A DNA stretch of 64,000 bases from Anaerococcus obesiensis ph10 (GTDB lineage: Bacteria > Bacillota > Clostridia > Tissierellales > Peptoniphilaceae). The stretch covers positions 93,528-157,527 of the forward strand of contig NZ_HE978532.1 of the NCBI RefSeq assembly GCF_000311745.1. The letters are read 5' to 3'. Below are positions 1-8,423 of the stretch, piece after piece. The notes beneath the pieces are model-generated. The model was not told the origin of the DNA. It ran no database searches and was given only the letters and a program-made list of their open reading frames with translations. Both the position numbers and the translations under genes were made by a program. Each line of letters begins with the position of its first letter. Positions within the stretch are counted from its first letter, which is position 1.

Positions 1-209
1 TTTGTCCATTTTTTTTGAGCCTCAATCAATTCAGCAGGTCTTACTCCGTGAATATCTGCTGTAACTGCATTAAAATAATCCATTTTTTCTGGTCTGTTTT
101 CTTGTGATAAAAAAACATCCCCAAAAGCTTGTGGTAAAACTTCACACAATAAATCGTGCTTATCAAGATCCATACTCAAATCGTCCCACATTTTATGATT
201 TTTATCCAT
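1..209 (-). CDS. 2-hydroxyacyl-CoA dehydratase-type (double-cubane) reductase, N-terminal part
   Basis: The gene runs off the left edge, so only the first ~69 residues are visible. They contain KMWDDLSMDLDKHD followed by VFLSQENRP and IHGVRPAELIEA, which is the N-terminal pattern I know from YjiM-like double-cubane-cluster reductases of the 2-hydroxyacyl-CoA dehydratase superfamily. The ATG at 209 follows a GGAG site and lies 1 bp after the stop of the upstream gene. The activase two genes upstream is the expected electron-delivering ATPase partner. The cluster-binding cysteines lie outside the window, so the substrate cannot be inferred. Confidence 0.7.
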   Translation of the reverse strand, partial: MDKNHKMWDDLSMDLDKHDLLCEVLPQAFGDVFLSQENRPEKMDYFNAVTADIHGVRPAELIEAQKKWT

Positions 210-210
210 T

Positions 211-948
211 TTATATCTCCTCATAAGTTAAAATTTTATCCGCCTTATAGATACAATTTTTGAAAGTAAAATCTGGTTTTTTTGATTTACTTATTTTATA
301 ATTTTCGTAAACTTTTTTGTCGATAATATCGCTTATAGCAAATGGACAAGTTGCTTTTATAATTTTTCTTTTTATGTTTTTCTTTTTATATTTGGATTTT
401 ATCTCTAATAAAAAAGAAATTCTATCATCTAAGTTTTTAATAAATCTTATGTAAAATTCTAATTTATAAAGCAAAGTCCCACTAATATCACTTTCTTGTA
501 AATCTTTTAATATCTGATTAATTTTTTCGATTTTTCCAAGACTTTCAAAATATATTTTTTCATCAAAATTTCTATTGTCCAATTTTTCAAGAAATTTTTT
601 TAAATCTTTCTCATAAACAATTTTTTTGTTAGTATTTTTTTCCAAATACTCATTAAATTTCTTGCAATAATCATCAAGAACAAAAAATTTTGAAGAATAT
701 ATCAAGGGGCATTTTTTAGTTTTTAGATAGGCAATTGTAGAATTAATTGGATCACATACATTTTCTAATTTGTAGTAATCAAATATATAGCTATCAAGTC
801 CAATAATTGGGTAAACAATAAAACCATAAGAGATTAAGAGAGCATCAAACTTATCTGAAAAAACTCCAACTACATTGTCATTTTCCATTTTTGCATATAT
901 TGCATCCACATAGGCTTCTCTTCTCAAATCTTCTAGTTTTATGTTCAT
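211..948 (-). CDS. Small 2-hydroxyacyl-CoA dehydratase-like protein
   Basis: A 245-residue protein that I cannot assign firmly. The segment CDPINSTIAYLKTKKCPLIY with following SSKFFVLDDYC (residues ~65-95) resembles the cysteine-bearing part of 2-hydroxyacyl-CoA dehydratase subunits, and a second cysteine occurs in KATCPFAISD near the C-terminus. It is shorter than a normal ~380-430-residue subunit. It sits between the activase (4-bp ATGA overlap) and the large reductase (1-bp gap), so the three are almost certainly co-translated. A role as an accessory or reduced subunit of the reductase is inference from position and this limited similarity. Confidence 0.5.
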   Translation of the reverse strand: MNIKLEDLRREAYVDAIYAKMENDNVVGVFSDKFDALLISYGFIVYPIIGLDSYIFDYYKLENVCDPINSTIAYLKTKKCPLIYSSKFFVLDDYCKKFNEYLEKNTNKKIVYEKDLKKFLEKLDNRNFDEKIYFESLGKIEKINQILKDLQESDISGTLLYKLEFYIRFIKNLDDRISFLLEIKSKYKKKNIKRKIIKATCPFAISDIIDKKVYENYKISKSKKPDFTFKNCIYKADKILTYEEI

Positions 949-1694
949 AAAATAGCAGCTCCAATCGCTCCCGCAAATCTGCCATCGGGATGACTTTTAA
1001 CACTACTGTTAAGTTTTTCTTCCAAAGCTTTCATTATGTATTCATTATTTGAAAAACCACCAGTAAGAAAATATCCATCAGTATCAGATTTTTTTTGAGC
1101 AAGTTTTGAAACTTTTGACACAATAGAATTTATAACCCCGCTTGCAATATCTTCTCTTTTTGTTCCTTTGCCCATCAAAGAAACAACTTCAGATTCTGCA
1201 AAAACTGTGCAAGTTGAAGAAAGTTCTATGTCCTTGCCTTTCTTTGCCATTTGAAAAAATTCTTTCAAATCAAGACCAAGCCTGTTTGCCATTACTTCCA
1301 AAAATTTCCCAGTTCCAGCCGAACATTTATCATTCATCAAAAAATCCACAACCCTATCTTCGTTTTGGACAATTATTTTTGTATCTTGTCCGCCAATGTC
1401 GATTATAGTTCTATCTTTTGAGCCCAAAAAATGTGCGCCCTTGCCGTGGGCAGTAATTTCTGTAATAATTTTATCAGCAAAATCTACGGCAATTCTTCCA
1501 TAACCTGTAGCTGTGATATGACTTTCTTTTCTATCATATCCCAACTCTTCTAGCTTTTTGATTATTTTTCTGCCAGTTTCTTTGCTATTCCATCCGCTGC
1601 TTATAACTTCTTTATAAAGTATTTCATTTTTTTCATTATTTAGGACAACATACTTACTAGCAGTTGATCCAATATCTATACCAATATAATACAT
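945..1694 (-). CDS. 2-hydroxyacyl-CoA dehydratase activase (BcrAD/BadFG/HgdC ATPase family)
   Basis: A 249-residue ASKHA-fold ATPase of the usual length for HgdC/YjiL activators. The N-terminal phosphate loop GIDIGSTASK and the second phosphate motif DIGGQDTK (residues ~99-106) bind ATP. Cys124 (in KCSAGTGKFLEV) and Cys162 (in SSTCTVFAESEV) are the conserved ligands that hold one [4Fe-4S] cluster across the homodimer. The family injects an electron, driven by ATP hydrolysis, into the dehydratase/reductase encoded immediately downstream. The ATG at 1694 is preceded by a GAGAGG site, and the gene heads this three-gene operon. Confidence 0.9.
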   Translation of the reverse strand: MYYIGIDIGSTASKYVVLNNEKNEILYKEVISSGWNSKETGRKIIKKLEELGYDRKESHITATGYGRIAVDFADKIITEITAHGKGAHFLGSKDRTIIDIGGQDTKIIVQNEDRVVDFLMNDKCSAGTGKFLEVMANRLGLDLKEFFQMAKKGKDIELSSTCTVFAESEVVSLMGKGTKREDIASGVINSIVSKVSKLAQKKSDTDGYFLTGGFSNNEYIMKALEEKLNSSVKSHPDGRFAGAIGAAIL

Positions 1695-1798
1695 ATTACC
1701 TCTCTACGTTTATGATAACATACAAGAAAACTTTTTCCAAATTTGATTTAAAAAATTTTCCAAAATATTTAATTAAATTTTAATTTCAAAATAAAAAA

Positions 1799-1829
1799 TT
1801 CCCCAAAAAAATTTTTAAATTTTGGGGAA
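1799..1829 (-). terminator. Rho-independent terminator after hcp
   Basis: TTCCCCAAAA pairs with TTTTGGGGAA around an AT loop, followed on the minus strand by a T-rich tail. It lies 35 bp past the hcp stop codon. Confidence 0.8.
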
Positions 1830-1864
1830 GTATTTTTAAATGTATATAAATTTATTTTTTCTTT

Positions 1865-3481
1865 TTATGCAGTAATTATTTCCAAATCTTTTTCTACATT
1901 TGTAATTGGTGAAATATTAAAATTTTCTACCAAGAAATTCACAACTGTTTTTGACAAAAATGCTGGGAGAGTTGGTCCAAGATGAATATTTTTCACTCCT
2001 AGACTTAACAAAGCCAATAAAACTATTACAGCTTTTTGCTCGTACCATGCTATATTAAATTCAAGTGGCAAATCATTTACTGATTCAAGTCCAAAGGCAT
2101 CTTGTAATAAGAGTGCAGTTTTTACCAAAGAATATGAATCATTACATTGACCAGCATCTAAAACTCTTGGAATTCCATTTATATGACCAAGATTTAATTT
2201 GTTGTACCTATATTTTGCACAGCCTGCTGTCAAAATCACATAATCTTTTGGTAATTTTTCGGCAAATTCTGTGTAATATGATCTGCCCTTGTGTCTTCCA
2301 TCACAGCCTGCCATTACAACAAATTTTTTAATATTTCCAGCCTTAATTTCTTTTACTACATCTTCTGCAAGTGCTTCAACTTGATTGTGAGCAAAGCCTC
2401 CAACAATTTTTGTATTTTCTAAATTTTCTGGAGCCTTGCAAGATTTTGCCATCTCAATAATTTGAGAGAAATCTTTTTTGCCATTTTCATCCGCTTCTAT
2501 GTGTTTTGCACCAGGGTATCCTGCATTTCCTGTTGTAAATAACCTATCAAGATAGTCATTATCTTTTTTAAGTGGAACTATACAATTTGTTGTCATCAAA
2601 ATTGGTCCATTGAATTTTTGGAATTCTTCATTTTGACTCCACCAAGAATTTCCATAATTTCCATGGAAGTGGTCATATTTTTTGAATTTTGGATAGTAGT
2701 TTGCAGGTAACATTTCTGAGTGAGTATAAACATCTACACCAGTACCCTTTGTTTGTTCAAGCAACATTTCCATATCGTTAAGGTCGTGACCTGAAATTAA
2801 AATCGCAGGATTATCTCCAGCAGAAAAATCTACTTCAGTGATTTCTGGATTTCCAAATTTTTCTGTGTTTGCCTTATCCAAAAGCTCCATTGCCATAAGG
2901 CCATGTTTTCCAGTTTCCATTGTTAAATTTATTAAATCATTAATATCTTTATCATCTTTTAAAGTTTTTTCCAAAGTTTGGGCGATAAATTTATCAACTT
3001 CTTCATTTCTATAGCCCAAAACATTTGCGTGATGATTATAAGCAGCCATTCCTTTTAAACCATAAGTTACAAGTTCAACCAAAGACCTTTCATCTTCGTT
3101 AATTATATTTAAAACTCCAACTTCAATAGCTTTTCTTTTTAGCTCATCCCTATCATCACTTGTATATTTTGCTGCATCAGATAAATTTTCAAGTTTATTT
3201 TCTTCAATTAATTTATCCTTAGCCTTTAAAGTTTTTTCTACTTTATCTAAAATATCTTCCTCATCAAAATTTGCATTTGTAATTGTTACAAACATATTAT
3301 TTGAAATTAAATCATAATATTTAGAATCAACTTCTCCAATTTTATTTACAACCTCACTAAGTCCTTTTGTAACATAAATTAATAAATCTTGGCTGTTGGC
3401 AGTATTTTCATTTTTCCCGCAAACACCAACTCTAGTACAGCCCTTGTTGCCGGCTGTTTCTTGACATTGAAAACAAAACAT
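1865..3481 (-). CDS. hcp: Hydroxylamine reductase / hybrid-cluster protein
   Basis: A 538-residue hybrid-cluster protein. The N-terminus [15 protein letters not shown] carries the C-x2-C-x8-C-x5-C set (Cys3, 6, 15, 21) that binds the proximal [4Fe-4S] cluster in the class found in anaerobes. Downstream motifs include SGHDLNDME (with the hybrid-cluster histidine region), TTNCIVP and [14 protein letters not shown]. The enzyme reduces hydroxylamine and, in current models, nitric oxide, so it acts in nitrosative-stress defence in the cytoplasm. I chose the ATG at 3481, which has an AAAGGA site, over an upstream in-frame ATG that would add 16 residues before the cluster motif. It is a single-gene transcript with its own terminator and a palindromic site upstream. 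Confidence 0.95.
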   Translation of the reverse strand: MFCFQCQETAGNKGCTRVGVCGKNENTANSQDLLIYVTKGLSEVVNKIGEVDSKYYDLISNNMFVTITNANFDEEDILDKVEKTLKAKDKLIEENKLENLSDAAKYTSDDRDELKRKAIEVGVLNIINEDERSLVELVTYGLKGMAAYNHHANVLGYRNEEVDKFIAQTLEKTLKDDKDINDLINLTMETGKHGLMAMELLDKANTEKFGNPEITEVDFSAGDNPAILISGHDLNDMEMLLEQTKGTGVDVYTHSEMLPANYYPKFKKYDHFHGNYGNSWWSQNEEFQKFNGPILMTTNCIVPLKKDNDYLDRLFTTGNAGYPGAKHIEADENGKKDFSQIIEMAKSCKAPENLENTKIVGGFAHNQVEALAEDVVKEIKAGNIKKFVVMAGCDGRHKGRSYYTEFAEKLPKDYVILTAGCAKYRYNKLNLGHINGIPRVLDAGQCNDSYSLVKTALLLQDAFGLESVNDLPLEFNIAWYEQKAVIVLLALLSLGVKNIHLGPTLPAFLSKTVVNFLVENFNISPITNVEKDLEIITA

Positions 3482-3520
3482 AATAAAATCCTTTCTTTTT
3501 TTTATCTTACTTACATTCTT

Positions 3521-3562
3521 ATAATACAAAATAAAAAATATTTAATCGGTAACTTATGTTAC
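3521..3562 (-). promoter_or_regulatory. hcp promoter with CRP/FNR-type palindrome
   Basis: A perfect inverted repeat GTAAC-N4-GTTAC lies at 3549-3562. A -10 element TATTAT (minus strand) lies at 3521-3526. The implied start near 3514 puts the palindrome centre at about -41.5, the class II activator position of CRP/FNR proteins. The half-sites resemble, from memory, those proposed for HcpR-type regulators in Clostridia. The regulator itself is not in this window. Confidence 0.6.
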
Positions 3563-3674
3563 AAGAAGTTAAAATCTGGTTTCTATTTTCAATTTTTATC
3601 ATTAAAAAATTTTTAATTCCTAAATAGTTTTGATTGGTATGTGAAAAATTACAGTACAAAAACTTAATAAAAAA

Positions 3675-3698
3675 GATACTACCAATTAAGGTAGCATC
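3675..3698 (-). terminator. Terminator of the PTS/fucosidase operon
   Basis: GATGCTACC-TTAATT-GGTAGTATC on the minus strand is followed by a T run. It lies just beyond the GH1 gene that ends the operon. Confidence 0.75.
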
Positions 3699-3712
3699 TC
3701 ATAAAAGGTTTT

Positions 3713-5068
3713 TTATTTTAATAGAAATTTTTTAACCATAATTTTCAATGAAATTTTTGTACCAATATCCGCTTTTTTTATTTTTCTTTCGAATGTATCA
3801 AAGTCTACGCCTATTAGTCCATATCTTTTTTGATACCCATTTGTCCATGATAGTAAATCAATTGCAGACCATACGTAATAAGCACTTATCTTTATATCTT
3901 TTTTTGCTTTTAAGTACTCTATTATTTCTATATGCCTTTTTATATAATAAATTCTTTCATCATCTTCAAAATTGCCATATTTATCAGGCTGATCATCAAA
4001 TCCCATTCCATTTTCAGCGATTATAATTTCCATATCTTTATAGTCATTTTTAATGTGAAGTAAAAGATCTGATAAGCCTTTAGGATAAATTTCCCAATCC
4101 CATTTAGTATACTGCCCTCCTGGAACTTTTATAAAATTAAATTTATCTTCAATAAGTTTTGAATCCAAATTTTTTGCTTCTATCACTCTTCTCATATAGT
4201 AATTTATGCCTAAATAATCGCCTATATTTTCTTTCATTAATTTTTTATCTTCTTCTGTTATTTGTGGTGAATTAAAATTACTCTTACAATATTCTAGCAT
4301 ATTTTTTGGATATTCCCCTGTTGTCGCTGGAGAAATATACCAATCGCATAAATAATCTTTTGCAAAATTTAAAGCTTCAATATTTTTTTCATTTTTTTCT
4401 AACAAATAACATGGCATCGGGTTTAATACTATTCCAATTTTTCCACTTAATTTCATTTGTCTAAATAGTTTTATAACTCTTGCACTTGCAACATTAAAAT
4501 TATGAGATACTTGAAGAGCTTCCTTATAAGAATTTTTCATTTGTGGTGGATGGCTAGCTTGAACATATCCTTCTATAACTTCTGACATAGGTTCGTTTAT
4601 TGTTGCCCAAAGTGGAACCTTATCTCCAAATTCTTCGAATAAAATCTTCGAATAACTAACAAAGTTATCTATAACTTCTTTATTTAACCATCCACCTTTA
4701 TCCATAAGAGCTTGTGGCAAGTCCCAATGATATATTGTTACAAATGGAACAATATTATATTTTAATAGTTCATTAATTAAATTCCTATAATAATTTAATC
4801 CTTTTTCATTTATTTTACCACTTCCATTAGGTAATATGCGTGCCCAAGAAATAGAAAATCTATAAGTTTCAAGCCCAATTTCATGAAATAATTTTACATC
4901 TTCTTTCATACGATTATAATGGTCTACTGCAATATTTCCATCATAACCCAAGTCATTTTTTTCATAAAAAACATCCCAACTTGTTAGACCTTTTCCATCT
5001 TCTCTAACAGCTCCTTCAACTTGATAAGCAGCTGTTGCAGCTCCCCATAAAGTTTTATTCTTTACCAA
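3713..5068 (-). CDS. GH1 6-phospho-beta-glycosidase, C-terminus frameshifted
   Basis: A 451-codon family 1 glycoside hydrolase. The acid/base is Glu159 in TINEP and the nucleophile is Glu352 in IIIAENG. The sequence SWTNGYQKRYG keeps Ser407, Lys414 and Tyr416, which match the phosphate-binding Ser/Lys/Tyr of 6-phospho-beta-galactosidase LacG. This supports a PTS-delivered 6-phosphate substrate, though glucosyl versus galactosyl cannot be told. The start is TTG at 5068, fixed by an AAAGGAGG site 9 nt upstream. After ERKIKK the frame diverges. One extra A in the A7 run at 3773-3779 would give KSGYWYKNFIENYG and a stop at 3732, the family-typical ending. Either a base is missing or -1 slippage occurs. 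Confidence 0.85.
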   Translation of the reverse strand: MVKNKTLWGAATAAYQVEGAVREDGKGLTSWDVFYEKNDLGYDGNIAVDHYNRMKEDVKLFHEIGLETYRFSISWARILPNGSGKINEKGLNYYRNLINELLKYNIVPFVTIYHWDLPQALMDKGGWLNKEVIDNFVSYSKILFEEFGDKVPLWATINEPMSEVIEGYVQASHPPQMKNSYKEALQVSHNFNVASARVIKLFRQMKLSGKIGIVLNPMPCYLLEKNEKNIEALNFAKDYLCDWYISPATTGEYPKNMLEYCKSNFNSPQITEEDKKLMKENIGDYLGINYYMRRVIEAKNLDSKLIEDKFNFIKVPGGQYTKWDWEIYPKGLSDLLLHIKNDYKDMEIIIAENGMGFDDQPDKYGNFEDDERIYYIKRHIEIIEYLKAKKDIKISAYYVWSAIDLLSWTNGYQKRYGLIGVDFDTFERKIKKADIGTKISLKIMVKKFLLK

Positions 5069-5143
5069 CTTCTTTTTCCTCCTTTAGTAATTGTTTCTCG
5101 TATGTTTTGAAAAATGGATACCACATCAAAATATCTAAAACAA

Positions 5144-6427
5144 TTAAAAAATTATCCAAAAGAAAGCTATGATACTCATAGTTGCTATAGCTGCACCTAT
5201 AGGTGCTGGTGTTGTCCAAGGAACATAAGTATAAGTTTTTCCTAAAATATCTAATTTCATCACAATATATGTTAAAATTCCATTAACAGTTTGAACTCCA
5301 ATAAATGGTATCGCTAATACTGGATTTAAAACAATAGGAACACCAAAAATAATTGGTTCGTTAATGTTAAATATAGATGGTAAAATTGCTAACTTACCTA
5401 ATGTTCTCATTTGTTTATCTTTACTTCTTAGCATTAAAATATTTAATCCTATAGTAGCACCTGCCCCACCTAATATCATAAAAAATGCACGGAATGGTTC
5501 AGTGTAAATAAATTCTGGTGCTAAACCTTTTGTTACAGCTTCTGCATTTGCTGCTAAATTTCCTAATTCAAAAGCTCCAACTAAACCACTTACAATTGAT
5601 GAACCATGAAGACCAACTACCCATAATAATTGAGTTACAATTGAAATCAAAAATATTCCTACTACTGAATCGACAGCAAATACAAAAGGTGAGAATAATT
5701 TCTTTATTAAATCTGGAATTAATAATCCACCAGTTAAAGATTGTACTAATAAACTAATCAAAAAAATACCAACAACATTAACTACCAAAGGAATAATTGA
5801 CGCAAATGATGCTTTAACTGGTTCTGGAACAGCATCTGGCATTTTTATAAGAAGTCCCCTATCTTGTAAAAATCTTGTTGACTCCGTTACTAACAGTCCT
5901 ATAATTATTGCTGTAAAAATTCCTTCTGCTCCCAAATAATTCATTGGTAAAGCCATACTTTGTCCTTCAAGAGCTTTTTCAATAGTTTTTGATTTGTTTA
6001 ATATATCTGAAAATACAACAAGATTTGAAGGTGCTGATGTTATAAGAAATGAAACTGCTGCAATAATCATTGTATTCATTGATTGCATTTTATAATGTTT
6101 AGCAAGTGAGTTTGAAATTGCCATACATACAAATAGAGCCATTAAACCCATTGATGATCTAAACAAAAGTTCTATTCCTAAACCATGCTGTATTGCCCAT
6201 TGCTTCCATGCAATTAAAAATTTAAAAAATATATTTGTAGGTTTCATAGTTTCCAAATTTACAGGAGGTGATGTTACAATTAATGTCATTCCACCCAATA
6301 ATGCCACAGGTGTAGCAGCTACCATTCCATCACGAATAGCTTTTAAGTGAGGTTGATTTGAAATTTTTGCACCTAAAGGAACTAATTTATCGTTTAAAAA
6401 CTTATTAAATTTGTTATTGCTTTCCAT
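5144..6427 (-). CDS. PTS lactose/cellobiose-family EIIC permease, C-terminus frameshifted
   Basis: A 427-residue polytopic membrane protein with about ten hydrophobic segments and the EIIC signature FNINEPIIFGVPIVLNP (residues ~350-370). It forms the sugar channel of a Lac-family PTS whose EIIA and EIIB are encoded upstream. The frame ends abruptly at AFFWIIF. Adding one T to the T6 run at 5146-5151 continues as LIVLDILMWYPFFKTYEKQL and a charged tail ending at 5055, the normal EIIC ending. That repaired gene would overlap the TTG start of the GH1 gene by 14 bp. Expression as written would remove the last membrane-proximal helix. Confidence 0.9.
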   Translation of the reverse strand: MESNNKFNKFLNDKLVPLGAKISNQPHLKAIRDGMVAATPVALLGGMTLIVTSPPVNLETMKPTNIFFKFLIAWKQWAIQHGLGIELLFRSSMGLMALFVCMAISNSLAKHYKMQSMNTMIIAAVSFLITSAPSNLVVFSDILNKSKTIEKALEGQSMALPMNYLGAEGIFTAIIIGLLVTESTRFLQDRGLLIKMPDAVPEPVKASFASIIPLVVNVVGIFLISLLVQSLTGGLLIPDLIKKLFSPFVFAVDSVVGIFLISIVTQLLWVVGLHGSSIVSGLVGAFELGNLAANAEAVTKGLAPEFIYTEPFRAFFMILGGAGATIGLNILMLRSKDKQMRTLGKLAILPSIFNINEPIIFGVPIVLNPVLAIPFIGVQTVNGILTYIVMKLDILGKTYTYVPWTTPAPIGAAIATMSIIAFFWIIF

Positions 6428-6430
6428 TTT

Positions 6431-7756
6431 TTACTCCTTTTTATTTTTTCTTAAAACTATTACATCATAATTAATAATTTGATTATAATATTCATACTTA
6501 TTATTTATTAAAAGTTTTCCATCACTAATTTTGCAATTATTTTCTACTCCCAATACATCTACATTATTTCCTATTTCTTTCAAAAATTTATTTTCAATTT
6601 TAAATTCATTTTCTTTTTGCGGATTTATGAAATAATAATTAAATTCTTCATTTGTAGTACTATTAATAAATTTAAAATTTGCTCTAGTATTAAATATGGC
6701 TTCTCCACAAAATTCTAGCCATCTTCCTACTTCTTTTAGCCTTTCGACCTGTAATGTTGGTATTTGTCCATCTGCTCTTGGTCCAATATTTAATAAAAAA
6801 TTTCCACCTTTAGAAACAGTTTTATATAATTTTTTAATTATTTCTTGACTTGTTAAATAGTCTTCTAGTTTTTCTAATCTATTATATCCGTATGATTTTC
6901 CTATCCCCCTACTTTCTTCAAATATATGATAACCTTCTAAAACCTTATCATTGTATTCGGTTGAAAAATAATCACCGTGCTTTCCTTCCATCCCTTTATA
7001 AAATCGATCATTAACTACTACTTCGTCTTTTACTGGAGATTTGTTGTACAACCAGTATAAAAATTCTCTAATTTTAACTTCATCTTCCGTTAAATCCCAT
7101 TCTCCACCATCGGCAAATATTAAACTAGGCTTAAATTTATTTACAATTTCATATAATTGTTTTTGCAGTACTTCTTTTAAATAAACTTCCTTAGATAATC
7201 CATATTTTTTTACATCTTTCATTGGTATGAAATATCTTCCATCACATCTGTGAGATGGTACACTCTCCCAATCAATAATTGAATAATAAAGCCCAAATTT
7301 TATGCCTTTTTTTCTAATAGACTCTGACAATTCTTTTACTAAATCTCTATGAGGACCTATGTCTGCACTATTCCAATTGACTTTGTGAACATTATCTGTT
7401 TTCCATAAACAAAATCCATCATGATGTTTTGATGTGAGTACAGCATATCTGGCTCCTGAATTTTTTATTATTTCAGCAAAAGAATCAGGATCAAATAATT
7501 CAGCTTTAAAATCATATCCAAATTCCCTATACTCTTTATTTCCATAAACTTTTTTATGAAATGAATCTTTATTATCGCCATAATTTCCATAAACTGTGGC
7601 ATAATACCATTCTGCATAAGAACCAAATTGTTTATCAACTACAGTTTTATATGAAGGAACGCTATATGGACCCCAGTGGATAAAAATTCCGAATTTTGCA
7701 TTTGTGTACCAATCAGGCAAAGAACGATTATCTAAATAATCCCATGAATTTTTCAT
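6431..7756 (-). CDS. GH29 alpha-L-fucosidase (PTS operon)
   Basis: A 441-residue cytoplasmic enzyme with no signal peptide. The N-terminal AKFGIFIHWGPYSVP and TSKHHDGFCLW are GH29 substrate-binding motifs, and Asp216 in LIFADGGEWD is the predicted nucleophile. It is roughly half identical by eye to the second GH29 protein at 22432-23796. I chose ATG 7756, which follows GAGGAT, over an upstream TTG at 7774. The stop of EIIB lies inside its leader, so translation is coupled. Its place between the EIIB and EIIC genes implies that the sugar imported by this PTS is fucosylated; that link is inference. Confidence 0.88.
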   Translation of the reverse strand: MKNSWDYLDNRSLPDWYTNAKFGIFIHWGPYSVPSYKTVVDKQFGSYAEWYYATVYGNYGDNKDSFHKKVYGNKEYREFGYDFKAELFDPDSFAEIIKNSGARYAVLTSKHHDGFCLWKTDNVHKVNWNSADIGPHRDLVKELSESIRKKGIKFGLYYSIIDWESVPSHRCDGRYFIPMKDVKKYGLSKEVYLKEVLQKQLYEIVNKFKPSLIFADGGEWDLTEDEVKIREFLYWLYNKSPVKDEVVVNDRFYKGMEGKHGDYFSTEYNDKVLEGYHIFEESRGIGKSYGYNRLEKLEDYLTSQEIIKKLYKTVSKGGNFLLNIGPRADGQIPTLQVERLKEVGRWLEFCGEAIFNTRANFKFINSTTNEEFNYYFINPQKENEFKIENKFLKEIGNNVDVLGVENNCKISDGKLLINNKYEYYNQIINYDVIVLRKNKKE

Positions 7757-7763
7757 TCTATCC

Positions 7764-8084
7764 TCATTTATCAATATTTTCTAGGATAATATTTTCCATA
7801 TTTTTGACACCCATAGGTGTTGGGGCATAAGCATTAAAAGGTGTTTGAGCTATAATTTTTCCAAATTCGTCTGCATTTTTCTTATATTCATCAAAATACA
7901 TTCTAATTTGTGGGCTCAATAGTATCATAGAATACTCATCAGATTTAAAAATATTTTCACTATTTGAAATTGTAGTTGCTTCTACATATATTTCATGTCC
8001 ATCCTTTTGCAATTGCTTAGTTACTTCTTTTGCCATTAAAGAACTAGATAAACCTGCATTACATACAAGAATTACTTTTTTCAT
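7764..8084 (-). CDS. PTS lactose/cellobiose-family EIIB
   Basis: A 106-residue EIIB domain protein. Cys8 in VCNAGLSSSLMAK is the phospho-cysteine, with the P-loop GLSSS next to it. It accepts phosphate from the EIIA encoded just upstream and passes it to the sugar entering through EIIC. It overlaps the EIIA gene by 26 bp, and its stop lies 8 bp inside the region upstream of the fucosidase ORF. Length and fold are normal for the Lac/Cel family. Confidence 0.92.
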   Translation of the reverse strand: MKKVILVCNAGLSSSLMAKEVTKQLQKDGHEIYVEATTISNSENIFKSDEYSMILLSPQIRMYFDEYKKNADEFGKIIAQTPFNAYAPTPMGVKNMENIILENIDK

Positions 8085-8415
8085 ATTCCCCCTCCATTTT
8101 TTGTAATTTTTTATTTAATTTTATCCACCTTTTTGCATTTTCCATTGCCATGGTAGCCATTGTAAGATGATCTTGTGCATGGACTAATATAATGTTTATT
8201 TTATTTTTTTCTCCATTTGCTTCTTCTGTGAGCATATTTGTTTGAATTTCATGGCATTTTATAAATTCATCGTTAGCCTTTTTTAATAAAGATTTAGCCT
8301 CATCAAACTTATATAATTCTGCAGCATCCATAGCTTCTGATGATAAGCTTCTACTTTCTCCAGCATGGACAATTATATTAAAGACTAACTCGTATACTTT
8401 TTGATTTTCATCCAT
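8059..8415 (-). CDS. PTS lactose/cellobiose-family EIIA
   Basis: A 118-residue helical EIIA of the Lac family. His79 in VHAQDHLTMA is the expected phosphorylation site, and the N-terminal VHAGESRSLSSEAM segment is characteristic. The protein accepts phosphate from HPr and hands it to EIIB. It starts 9 bp after the stop of the PRD regulator and overlaps the EIIB gene, so all belong to one transcript. Confidence 0.92.
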   Translation of the reverse strand: MDENQKVYELVFNIIVHAGESRSLSSEAMDAAELYKFDEAKSLLKKANDEFIKCHEIQTNMLTEEANGEKNKINIILVHAQDHLTMATMAMENAKRWIKLNKKLQKMEGEYEKSNSCM

Positions 8416-8423
8416 AAAACTAC

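Noticed and set aside
3773..3779. Programmed -1 frameshifting as the explanation for all frame breaks
   Set aside because: Only the GH1 run fits a slippery heptamer. The other breaks differ in sequence and direction (additions and removals), so a common programmed mechanism is unlikely.
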